A stretch of 45,219 nucleotides of DNA from DASUFP01 sp036274495 (GTDB taxonomy: Bacteria; Bacteroidota; Bacteroidia; AKYH767-A; OLB10). Shown one piece after another: positions 17,072 through 24,790 of this stretch. The position numbers and the translations under genes were made by a program. The stretch spans positions 1 through 45,219 of the forward strand of contig DASUFP010000085.1 in assembly GCA_036274495.1 (NCBI GenBank), given 5' to 3'. The notes beneath the pieces are model-generated. The model was given only the letters and a program-made list of their open reading frames with translations, did no database searches and was not told the origin of the DNA. Every line of letters starts with the position of its first letter. The stretch's first letter is position 1.

Positions 17072-17162
17072 CCGTCAAAAAAGATTCACTTTTGAAATCA
17101 TACATTTTCTTTTACTACCTTTCAAGCTATTGCGCGTTTACTGCATACGTATGTTTAATAGA

Positions 17163-17197
17163 CGCTAAATTATAGCTGTTAGCAGCTAGTTAGCGGC
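17163..17197 (+). other. Left-edge mini hairpin with cassette-type end (GTTAGCGGC)
   Basis: CGCTAA-atta-TAGCT-gttagc-AGCTA-g-TTAGCG, a compact inverted repeat whose right end GTTAGCGGCAAG resembles the right boxes of the attC-like sites downstream. It may be a shrunken attC, or the point where the first cassette joined the chromosome. Confidence 0.4.
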
Positions 17198-17214
17198 AAG
17201 TTTAATTAAGTCAC

Positions 17215-17604
17215 ATGAGCAAATTAACATGTCAATGCGGTCACGTAATTGTAGACCAAACTTATATGATTTCATATAAAGGTCGACTACTGCCTGACAA
17301 TGAAAAGGAAACAGTTGCAACATCACTTACTGATAGTATTGATGCACTTAGTGTAGCAAACCAAGAGGGAAAACGATTGGAATGGATAAATCAAAACTTT
17401 GTTGTCCCACCTTACCCGACTGATTTAAAAGATTCAAGTATGGTTTATGACTTATACTCAAGCAGCTTCATAGATGCAACTAAGACCATATACGAGTGTG
17501 AATCTTGCGGAAGAATATTAATTCAAGTTGGAAAAACCGAACAATTTAAATCATTTAAACCGGAGACAGACGACACAAAAGGAATACTCAAAGGCCACAG
17601 GTAA
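17215..17604 (+). CDS. Hypothetical protein with two CxC/CxxC zinc-ribbon-like pairs (cassette 1)
   Basis: About 129 aa, soluble. It opens MSKLTCQCGHVIVDQTY and ends with YECESCGRILIQVGKTEQF: the N-terminal C-x-C-G-H and C-terminal C-x-x-C-G pairs could bind one zinc ion as a split ribbon. The middle (NQEGKRLEWINQNFVVPPYP) has no motif I recognise. It is the only gene between the left-edge hairpin and the first full attC-like site; start at the first ATG, about 20 bases after the box. Typical size and novelty for a cassette gene. Function unknown. Confidence 0.65.
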   Translation: MSKLTCQCGHVIVDQTYMISYKGRLLPDNEKETVATSLTDSIDALSVANQEGKRLEWINQNFVVPPYPTDLKDSSMVYDLYSSSFIDATKTIYECESCGRILIQVGKTEQFKSFKPETDDTKGILKGHR

Positions 17605-17612
17605 AACCTGCC

Positions 17613-17706
17613 GCTAACAACCTGTTTAAGCCAGGCGGGCATGTTTCTTTTTATTTTTTAACTTTGGTATGCCCGCCCGGCGTAAACAGGCACAACGTTA
17701 GTGGTC
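17613..17706 (+). other. attC-like site 1
   Basis: GCTAACAA, then stem CCTGTTTA-a-GCC-a-GGCGGGCAT, T-rich loop of about 26 nt, ATGCCCGCC-c-GGC-g-TAAACAGG, then CACAACGTTAGTGG. Twenty base pairs in three blocks with matching single mismatches. It begins 9 bases after the stop of the upstream gene. Confidence 0.75.
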
Positions 17707-17732
17707 AGGCTTAATTAAAAACGAATAAATAA

Positions 17733-18122
17733 TTGAACGACTTAATTAACAACCCCATTTTTTTAATACCAATAATGGTAGGTCCAATTTTTATAATTGC
17801 TGGTTTAGTATTGCTTAAATTCCCTCCGAAAAATCGGAATATATTATATGGCTATAGAACACAAAGTTCGATGAAAAGTCCAGAACGTTGGAAATTTGCG
17901 CAAATTAACTCAGGCAAAGAAGCTATTAGATCAGGAATAATATTATCTTTATTTTCATTACTTGGATTTGTATATTATCCCTCAGAAATAATATCTGTTT
18001 TAATTGGACTAGGACTCATGTTGATGACAATTTTAGTAATGTTATTTCGTATTGAAAAAGCAATAGCACGTAAATTTAATACCAATAATCAGGAATCTAT
18101 ACCTCAAAGCCCGAACCACTAA
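17733..18122 (+). CDS. SdpI-family membrane protein (cassette 2)
   Basis: About 129 aa with three hydrophobic segments (IFLIPIMVGPIFIIAGLVLL, IRSGIILSLFSLLGFVYY, IISVLIGLGLMLMTILVML). Between the first two is the SdpI-family block PPKNRNILYGYRTQSSMKSP followed by ERWKFAQINSGK. The Bacillus founder protects against the SdpC toxin and controls signalling; related short proteins are widespread, and here an immunity or envelope-stress role is only a guess. The start is TTG at 17733; no better in-frame start lies after the attC-like box. The TAA stop is embedded in the left box (CACTAACA) of the next attC-like site, as is common in cassettes. Confidence 0.75.
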   Translation: MNDLINNPIFLIPIMVGPIFIIAGLVLLKFPPKNRNILYGYRTQSSMKSPERWKFAQINSGKEAIRSGIILSLFSLLGFVYYPSEIISVLIGLGLMLMTILVMLFRIEKAIARKFNTNNQESIPQSPNH

Positions 18123-18206
18123 CAGCCGGTGTGCCGCCAGCCAGCCGGTTTTAATTATATATTTGTTTTGCTGGCTGGCCGGCGGCAACCGGCGGACCGT
18201 TATAGG
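18117..18206 (+). other. attC-like site 2
   Basis: CACTAACA, stem GCCGG-tgt-GCCGCC-a-GCCAGCC, AT-rich loop, GGCTGGC-c-GGCGGC-aa-CCGGC, then GGACCGTTATAGG. The left box contains the stop codon of the SdpI-family gene. Unpaired bases are unequal on the two arms (tgt versus aa), as in attC sites whose extrahelical bases mark the strand used. Confidence 0.75.
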
Positions 18207-18217
18207 TAACAGCCGAA

Positions 18218-18430
18218 TTACTTTTCCATTTCACATCCATCGCTAAGGGCCTTTTGTTTTTCTGCGTCACAAAACTGCACGGTCAGATTCCCATAAACAG
18301 CAATTTTAAATAATTCCATACACCAGGGCCCGTGAAATTCATGGAGTCAAAGCGCAAGGCCACCTTTAATCTTTTTGATTGTTTTTGGGTGGATTAATGA
18401 ATGTCTCAAAAGAGGATACTGACGGTCCAT
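18218..18430 (-). pseudogene. Interrupted reading frame inside cassette 3
   Basis: This 390-bp interval between attC-like sites 2 and 3 has no intact gene on either strand. On the minus strand one frame runs MDRQYPLLRHSLIHPKTIKK then IKGGLAL, meets TGA (18347-18349), and continues in the same frame through GPWCMELFKIAVYGNLTVQF and SDGCEMEK to TAA. Composition looks protein-like but I cannot assign a family; it would also be in the opposite direction to all other cargo. A decayed cassette gene, or chance, are both possible. Confidence 0.3.
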
Positions 18431-18464
18431 TTGCCTTGCTAACAGCACAGTTGCGGCTGCCACC

Positions 18465-18594
18465 CATAACACCGCATTGGCGCTAAGCGGGCTTTTTATC
18501 CGGCTGTGACTCGATCTTTGTCCATGTCATTTTGGTTGCCTATTTTAGTAAAAATTAACCCCTCCCGCCTTACGCCAATGCGGGGACCGTTACC
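18465..18594 (+). other. attC-like site 3
   Basis: CATAACA, stem CCGCATTGGCG-ctaa-GCGGG, loop of about 70 nt, CCCGC-ctta-CGCCAATGCGG, then GGACCGTTACC. An 11-bp perfect outer stem, a 4x4 internal loop and a 5-bp inner stem. It forms the left boundary of the restriction cassette. Confidence 0.75.
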
Positions 18595-18942
18595 AGCAAG
18601 CGTAAAACGACACGACACAGCAGACAAAGACTAACATAAACAGAGAAAAAGTAAACCATTTTGACAGGTGACCAACATACAGACCATATTTCAAACGGAC
18701 AGCGAGTAAGCCGACACTCATTGCCTACCCTTCTGTATTTTTTATTTTGCCCACCGCACATTTTTTTTAATTCAATTTTAAGCCGACCCGCAAACGGCAC
18801 ATTGGCTTTTGCCCCAACCGCACAAATCAACCCTTCAGGCAAAAGCCAAAGAGCCGTTTCTGCCATCGCACCGACAGAGCATTCGGACAACAAAACGGAT
18901 TTTTTGTGTATTTTGACCAACTATAATTTTTAGAATATAAAA
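18595..18942 (+). promoter_or_regulatory. Leader of the restriction operon
   Basis: Non-coding as far as I can see, C/A-rich, with the large bulged hairpin at 18792-18859 (listed separately). TGTATTTTGAC near 18906 is a one-base-short variant of the TAnnTTTG -7 motif, 25-30 bases before the hsdR start, and is the best promoter candidate. A 116-codon minus-strand frame here is not supported by any recognisable protein features. Confidence 0.35.
18792..18859. repeat. Long bulged hairpin before hsdR (stem-ACA-stem / stem-AGA-stem)
   Basis: AAACGGC-aca-TTGGCTTTTGCC, 24-nt loop, GGCAAAAGCCAA-aga-GCCGTTT: 19 base pairs with one symmetric 3x3 internal loop. A hairpin of the same design lies behind the last gene of the same cassette (27570-27636). 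It has no T run, so is not a typical terminator. Confidence 0.75.
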
Positions 18943-21741
18943 GTGAAAAACGAGAAACTGACAAGGAAAGAAATCATTGACAACCGCTTAAAACAAGCGG
19001 GCTGGAATGTTGCTGACCGAACTCAGGTAATTGAAGAGTATGACATAATAGTTGACCAGAATTTAGTTCAAGAAGCACCGACACCATACGCAGGACATCA
19101 GTACAGTGACTATGTTTTATTAGGTAAAGATGGGAAACCTCTAGCAGTAGTTGAAGCAAAGAAAGCAAGTGTTGACGCCAATATTGGAAAAGAACAAGCC
19201 AAACAATACTGTTATTATATCCAATCAAACAATGGAGGCGATTTGCCTTTTTGCTTTTATACAAATGGACATGAAATTTTCTTTTGGGACTTAGAAAATT
19301 ACCCACCAAGAAAGGTGCATGGTTTTCCAACAAGAGAGGACTTAGAACGATACTCTTATGTTCGAAAAGCAAGAAAACCATTATCAGGAGAGCTAATAAA
19401 TACCAAAATTGCAGGACGTGATTATCAAATTAGAGCTATCCGTGCTGTAATGGAAGATTTAGAAAGGAAAAGAAGAAAATTCCTTTTGGTGATGGCAACT
19501 GGTACTGGAAAAACAAGAACATGCATTGCAATGGTAGAAGCTTTGATGCGAGCTGGGTGGGCTGAGAAAGTTCTTTTTTTAGTAGACCGGATTGCGTTAA
19601 GAGACCAAGCACTTGAAGCATTCAAAGAACACCTTCCAAATGAACCTCGCTGGCCAAAACAAGGCGAAAAAGAAATTGCTAAAGACAGAAGGATATATGT
19701 TTCAACCTATCCAACTATGTTGAATATAGTTCGCAATGAAGAAGCTTCACTTTCATCACATTTCTTTGACTTGATTGTAGTAGATGAAAGTCATAGAAGC
19801 ATTTACAATACCTATCAAAAAGTATTAGATTATTTCAATACCGTCACACTTGGATTGACAGCTACTCCAACAGATGTAATTGACCACAATACATTTAAAT
19901 TATTTAACTGCGAAGATGGTATTCCAACATTTGCGTATTCATACGAAGAAGCAGTAAATAATATTCCACCTTACTTGTGCAATTTTCAGGTAATGAAAAT
20001 TAAAACTAAGTTTCAGGATGAAGGAATAAGCAAAAGAACAATTTCCCTCGAAGACCAAAAGAGACTTATTCTTGAAGGAAAAGAAATTGAGGAAATCAAT
20101 TATGAAGGAACGGAACTCGAAAAAAGCGTAATCAATAAAGGGACAAATGCGTTAATAGTTAAAGAGTTTATGGAAGAATGCATCAAAGACCCAAATGGTG
20201 TTCTTCCTGGCAAAACTATTTTTTTCTGTGCTAGTAAAGCACATGCAAGAAGAATTGAACAAATTTTTGATTCCCTTTATCCTGAATACAATGGTGAACT
20301 TGCCAAAGTTTTAGTTTCTGAAGACCCAAGAGTTTACGGCAAAGGCGGATTACTAGACCAATTTACAAATAACGATATGCCTAGAGTCGCCATCAGTGTT
20401 GATATGCTTGATACAGGTATTGATGTTAGAGAACTAGTCAATTTAGTTTTTGCTAAACCCGTTTACTCTTACACAAAGTTTTGGCAAATGATTGGTCGTG
20501 GCACTCGTTTACTTGAGCCAACTAAAATGCGAACTTGGTGTTCGGAAAAAGATGTTTTTTTAATTCTCGATTGTTGGGACAACTTCGAGTACTTTAAACT
20601 TAACCCTAAAGGAAAAGAGCTTAAAGCCCAAATTCCTGTTCCAGTAACTCTGTTTGGTTTACGCCTTGACAAAATTGAAAAGGCTCAAGAATTTAGTAAG
20701 GAGTCCATTGTTTCATCTGAAATACTTAAACTGAGAAAACAAATAAACTCCTTACCAAAAAATTCAATCGTAATCATGGAAGCTAAGAATGAGCTTCAAC
20801 GATTAGAAGATGAAAACTTTTGGATTAAAATAACAGCTGAGAAAATTGATTTCTTACGAGCGATAGTAAAACCATTAATGAGAACCATTTCAGGAGAAGA
20901 TTTCAAGGCAATGCGTTTTGAAAAGGATGTTGTTGAGATTTCATTAGTTGGGCTTACGGAAGACAAAGAAAAATTTGAAACGCTCAAAGACAGCTTAGTT
21001 GAGAAAATATCTGAACTGCCTTTGTCAGTCAATATTGTTGCCAAAGAACGGGAACTGATAACTGACTCACAAGGCAATAAGTTTTGGTCAACAATAACAG
21101 AGGATAAATACGACCAACTAATTGAAAAACTTAGCCCTCTGATGAAATTCATTGATTCCCGAATTTCACCATTGGGTCCTGCCAAGTTTGACTTTATAGA
21201 TATTACCATAAAAAAAGAATTTGTAGAGTTTGGTCCTCAAAATGAATCTGTAAGCATTGCCAAATACCGTGAAATGGTTGAAGAAAAAATTAAACAAATG
21301 ACTTCCACCAATCCCGTATTACAAAAAATACAGAACGGAGAAGCTATAACAAAGGAAGAAGCAAATGAATTGGCAAATGAACTACACGAGGAGAATCCGC
21401 ATATTACTATAGACTTGTTGAGGAGAGTTTATAATCACCGAAAAGCTCAGTTCGTTCAATTTATTCGTCACATTTTAGGAATCGAAATCCTTGAAAGTTT
21501 TCCAGATACAGTTGCCAAATCATTCGATGCTTTCATTCAAGCTCACAGTTATCTTTCTGGTCGTCAATTGCAGTTCTTGGACTTGCTTAAGAGCTACATA
21601 CTAGAAAAAGGCGAATTGCAAAAAAGAAATCTTATTGAATCTCCTTTCACAATGATACATCCACAAGGAATAAGAGGTGTTTTCAGTCCTCAGGAGATTA
21701 ACGAAATATTAGTATTAACCGAAAAATTACTTGCAGCATAA
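18943..21741 (+). CDS. hsdR: Type I restriction enzyme, R subunit
   Basis: About 932 aa, the DNA-translocating and cleaving subunit. N-terminal nuclease region: VVEAKKASVDANIGKEQAKQ supplies the E-x-K of the PD-(D/E)xK site. Helicase motor: Walker A in VMATGTGKTRTCIAM (about 185), DESH box in LIVVDESHRSIYN, motif III LGLTATPTD, and motif VI QMIGRGTRLL. The C-terminal 350 residues are helical (EFVEFGPQNES, LHEENPHITIDLL) and should contact the methylase core. The start is GTG at 18943, 5 bases after a TAG, and gives the expected N-terminus. The next gene begins at the last base of the stop (TAATG), so translation is coupled. It acts with HsdM and HsdS to cut unmethylated foreign DNA. Confidence 0.95.
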   Translation: MKNEKLTRKEIIDNRLKQAGWNVADRTQVIEEYDIIVDQNLVQEAPTPYAGHQYSDYVLLGKDGKPLAVVEAKKASVDANIGKEQAKQYCYYIQSNNGGDLPFCFYTNGHEIFFWDLENYPPRKVHGFPTREDLERYSYVRKARKPLSGELINTKIAGRDYQIRAIRAVMEDLERKRRKFLLVMATGTGKTRTCIAMVEALMRAGWAEKVLFLVDRIALRDQALEAFKEHLPNEPRWPKQGEKEIAKDRRIYVSTYPTMLNIVRNEEASLSSHFFDLIVVDESHRSIYNTYQKVLDYFNTVTLGLTATPTDVIDHNTFKLFNCEDGIPTFAYSYEEAVNNIPPYLCNFQVMKIKTKFQDEGISKRTISLEDQKRLILEGKEIEEINYEGTELEKSVINKGTNALIVKEFMEECIKDPNGVLPGKTIFFCASKAHARRIEQIFDSLYPEYNGELAKVLVSEDPRVYGKGGLLDQFTNNDMPRVAISVDMLDTGIDVRELVNLVFAKPVYSYTKFWQMIGRGTRLLEPTKMRTWCSEKDVFLILDCWDNFEYFKLNPKGKELKAQIPVPVTLFGLRLDKIEKAQEFSKESIVSSEILKLRKQINSLPKNSIVIMEAKNELQRLEDENFWIKITAEKIDFLRAIVKPLMRTISGEDFKAMRFEKDVVEISLVGLTEDKEKFETLKDSLVEKISELPLSVNIVAKERELITDSQGNKFWSTITEDKYDQLIEKLSPLMKFIDSRISPLGPAKFDFIDITIKKEFVEFGPQNESVSIAKYREMVEEKIKQMTSTNPVLQKIQNGEAITKEEANELANELHEENPHITIDLLRRVYNHRKAQFVQFIRHILGIEILESFPDTVAKSFDAFIQAHSYLSGRQLQFLDLLKSYILEKGELQKRNLIESPFTMIHPQGIRGVFSPQEINEILVLTEKLLAA

Positions 21742-23408
21742 TGTTACAGAATAACGCAAAATTAAAATCACTCATTGTAAGTCTTTGGGACACACTTTGG
21801 AGTTCAGGAATTGCTAACCCACTAACTGCTATCGAGCAAATATCCTATTTGCTTTTCATCAAAAAACTTGATGAAAATGAGAAGAATTCCGAACGAAATA
21901 TTGCAGAGGGTTACTGGACAGAGAAAGATTACAAACTAAAGTTTGCAGGTGAGTACACTCCGTTTGTTGATGTTGCCAAAGAGGAAGAAAAGTACAAAAA
22001 ACTAAAAGACAAATCAAAATCCTTTGAGGAAATCTTGACTGAATTAAGGAGTCCAAGAAAAGCAGAGGAACTGCGTTGGAGCTATTTTAAAAACATGTCT
22101 GCTGATGCAATGTTGGAGCATGTTCGAAATAATGTTTTTGAGTTTGTAAAAAAACTAAATAGTGATACAGCTTTTTTCACTAAGCACATGGAGGGAGCAA
22201 ATTTCGAATTAAGAAAGCCTTCTCTTCTTGTTGAGGCAATTAAGAAAATTGATGAAATCTATTTAGAGATAGAAAAAGATGCTGAAGATGGAAAACAGAC
22301 CCTTCAAGATATACAAGGTGATGTTTATGAAATGTTGCTAAGTGAAATAGCAACAGCTGGAAAAATGGGGCAATTCCGAACACCCAGACACTTAATTAAA
22401 TTAATGGCAGAATTGATTGAGCCAAAGCTTGGTGACAGGATTGCAGACCCTGCTTGTGGTACAGGTGGTTTCTTACTTGGTGCATACCAATATATTTTGA
22501 CTGACTTGGTAAGAAAGACAGAGCCAAGCAAATTAACCATTGATGAAGATGGTTTTGAAAGTGGCATTGTTTCATCAGTTTTAGATGCAACCAACAAGAA
22601 AATTCTAGACGAAAGCTTGGTTGGTTTTGATATTGATGTTACTATGGTTCGGCTTGGCTTAATGAATTTAATGATGCATGGCATCAACAATCCACATATA
22701 GATTACAAAGACACGTTAAGTAAATCATATAACGAAGAAGCAAGCTATGACATCATAATGGCAAACCCGCCATTTACAGGTAAATTAGACAAAGGTGATA
22801 TAAACCCTGATTTAAAAATTGACACTGGTTCTACTGAATTATTATTTCTTTCTCGTATTTCAAAAATGCTTCGTGCAGGTGGTAAAGCAGCGGTAATAAT
22901 TCCCGAAGGTGTTTTATTTGGTAGTTCAGGGGCACAAAAAGCAACTCGCGAAATTTTATTAAAAGACAACCAATTAGAAGCGGTGATTTCTTTACCGCAA
23001 GGTGCATTCAAGCCATATACAGGAGTTAAAACTGCTATTCTAATTTTCACTAAAGTTCAAGAGGATAGTAAAGCTTGGCATACTGAAAAAACATGGTTTT
23101 ATTCCGTTGAAAACGATGGATATTCTCTAGATGATAACAGAAGAAAGCTAAAAGAAAACCCACTACCTGAAGTAAAAACTTCTTTTGATGCAAGGTCTAA
23201 AACCAAGTACGACAATAGAAAGAATCACTTTTTTGTGGAACTGAAAGAAATTCAAGATAACGACTTGGATTTAAGTTACAACCGCTATAAGGAATATGAA
23301 TATGTAGAGCAGAAATATGACCCACCGAAAGAAATATTAGCCAAGCTTATCGATTTAGAAAAAGAAATATTGGAAGACATGAACGAATTAAACAGCTTAA
23401 TAGGATGA
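21741..23408 (+). CDS. hsdM: Type I restriction-modification DNA methyltransferase, M subunit
   Basis: About 555 aa, adenine-N6 methyltransferase. An N-terminal helical HsdM_N domain (LKSLIVSLWDTLWSSGIANP) is followed by the SAM-dependent core: QFRTPRHLIKLMAELIEP, motif I in IADPACGTGGFLLGAYQY (about 235), and the catalytic NPPF in IIMANPPFTGKLDKG (about 337). The Asn-Pro-Pro-Phe motif fixes it as an N6-adenine enzyme. The C-terminal tail ends with a probable coiled coil (EILAKLIDLEKEILEDMNEL) that usually binds HsdS. The stop overlaps the start of hsdS (ATGA). Alone with HsdS it methylates host recognition sites. Confidence 0.95.
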   Translation: MLQNNAKLKSLIVSLWDTLWSSGIANPLTAIEQISYLLFIKKLDENEKNSERNIAEGYWTEKDYKLKFAGEYTPFVDVAKEEEKYKKLKDKSKSFEEILTELRSPRKAEELRWSYFKNMSADAMLEHVRNNVFEFVKKLNSDTAFFTKHMEGANFELRKPSLLVEAIKKIDEIYLEIEKDAEDGKQTLQDIQGDVYEMLLSEIATAGKMGQFRTPRHLIKLMAELIEPKLGDRIADPACGTGGFLLGAYQYILTDLVRKTEPSKLTIDEDGFESGIVSSVLDATNKKILDESLVGFDIDVTMVRLGLMNLMMHGINNPHIDYKDTLSKSYNEEASYDIIMANPPFTGKLDKGDINPDLKIDTGSTELLFLSRISKMLRAGGKAAVIIPEGVLFGSSGAQKATREILLKDNQLEAVISLPQGAFKPYTGVKTAILIFTKVQEDSKAWHTEKTWFYSVENDGYSLDDNRRKLKENPLPEVKTSFDARSKTKYDNRKNHFFVELKEIQDNDLDLSYNRYKEYEYVEQKYDPPKEILAKLIDLEKEILEDMNELNSLIG

Positions 23409-24790
23409 TAAAAAAGTTAAGCGATATCTGTTCGTTTGTTTCTGGAAATGCATGGAAGGCATCTGAATTTTCAGATGAGGGCGTTCCGATTATCAGAATC
23501 AATAACATGAATACAAATGATAATGATTTTGTGTATTGGCAAGGTGATTATGATAAAAGGTATTTAATCAATAAAGGAGACTTATTGGTTAGTCTTTCGG
23601 GAACTATAAAAACATTTCAGTGGAATGGACCAGAGGCATTACTTAACCAACGCATTGTAAAAGTTGTTGCAAATCCCAACACCAATCAAGACTGGGTATA
23701 TTATCAAATATCTCATGTCATTGAACAAATTGCTAATAAGGGCAAACATGCTGTAATTAAAAATGTTTCAGTAAATGAGCTGAAGAATTTTGAGGTAGAT
23801 GTTCCTGATTTTCAAACCCAAAATAAAATTGTCGCCATTCTAGATAAGGCAGATGCTATAGTAAAGAAGCGACAGAAAACGATTCATCTATTAGATGAAT
23901 TAGTTAAAGCTCAGTTTTTGGAAAGCTTTGGGGAACCTCCAATAAACCCTAATAGATGGGAATATAAAGAATTGGGAGACTTACTTGAGTTTTTAACCAG
24001 TGGTTCAAGGGGTTGGGCAAAATATTATAGTGATGAAGGAGATATATTTCTTCGAATAAACAATTTAGGATATAATGAATTATTATTAGATGACTTAGTT
24101 TATGTAACTGCACCTGAGTCGGCTGAGGCTAAAAGAACAGAAGTTAAAAATAGAGACGTTTTGCTTTCAATTACTGCAGATTTAGGAAGGACAGCTGTTG
24201 TGCCAGATAATCTTAAAAGGTCATTTATTAATCAGCATATCGCTATTCTGAGGGCAAAACAGAGTATTAATCCATATTTTTTAAGCGAATATATATCATC
24301 TGAAGGCGGTCGTCATCTAATTCAAAAATATTCTAAGGGGGCTGCAAAATCAGGATTAAATTTCACTGATATAAAAAGCCTTAAAATTTTTATACCGCCA
24401 AATGAACTTCAAGATAGATTTGAGATATTTTATAGGAAAAACAAGGCTATAAAATCAGGATTAACATCTAATATGTTGACTATCCAAACCTTGTTTAATA
24501 CTATATTACAGAGAGCTTTCAGCGGCAAACTTAATCTTGCCACAGCTATAGAATTAGATGCATTACTTGAGGAAATTGATTTGCATAAGCCTGAAAATGA
24601 TTTATACAGCATTCTTAGTAATGAGGAATATGTGAACAGTTTGGTAGAGCGCCTTAACACACAGAAATTTGAAAGTCAGGATTTATATGACAAAGCAAAA
24701 CATGCAGCTTTCCAATTGCTAAAATCAGAAGAAATACTAACACAAGTTTATGACGAATCTTCCAAATCTCTAAAGCTTGCGGTAAAATGA
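23405..24790 (+). CDS. hsdS: Type I restriction-modification specificity subunit
   Basis: About 461 aa. Two target-recognition halves: residues about 1-165 (SDICSFVSGNAWKASEFSDE, then VPIIRINNMNTN) and about 180-350 (LGDLLEFLTSGSRGWAKYYS, then IFLRINNLG). Each ends in a conserved helical spacer: QNKIVAILDKADAIVKKRQK and ELQDRFEIFYRKNKAIKSGL, which form the antiparallel coiled coil that sets the spacing of the bipartite DNA site. A C-terminal extension of about 85 residues after AFSGKLNL (HKPENDLYSILSNEEYVNSL ...) is unusual for HsdS. It overlaps hsdM by 4 bp and the ATPase gene by 4 bp. The DNA sequence recognised cannot be read from the protein. Confidence 0.93.
   Translation: MIKKLSDICSFVSGNAWKASEFSDEGVPIIRINNMNTNDNDFVYWQGDYDKRYLINKGDLLVSLSGTIKTFQWNGPEALLNQRIVKVVANPNTNQDWVYYQISHVIEQIANKGKHAVIKNVSVNELKNFEVDVPDFQTQNKIVAILDKADAIVKKRQKTIHLLDELVKAQFLESFGEPPINPNRWEYKELGDLLEFLTSGSRGWAKYYSDEGDIFLRINNLGYNELLLDDLVYVTAPESAEAKRTEVKNRDVLLSITADLGRTAVVPDNLKRSFINQHIAILRAKQSINPYFLSEYISSEGGRHLIQKYSKGAAKSGLNFTDIKSLKIFIPPNELQDRFEIFYRKNKAIKSGLTSNMLTIQTLFNTILQRAFSGKLNLATAIELDALLEEIDLHKPENDLYSILSNEEYVNSLVERLNTQKFESQDLYDKAKHAAFQLLKSEEILTQVYDESSKSLKLAVK

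Noticed and set aside
18570..18920. 116-codon minus-strand open frame before hsdR
   Set aside because: It runs through the cassette box and the bulged hairpin, has odd Cys/Leu/Val composition, and shows no motif; better explained as non-coding leader.
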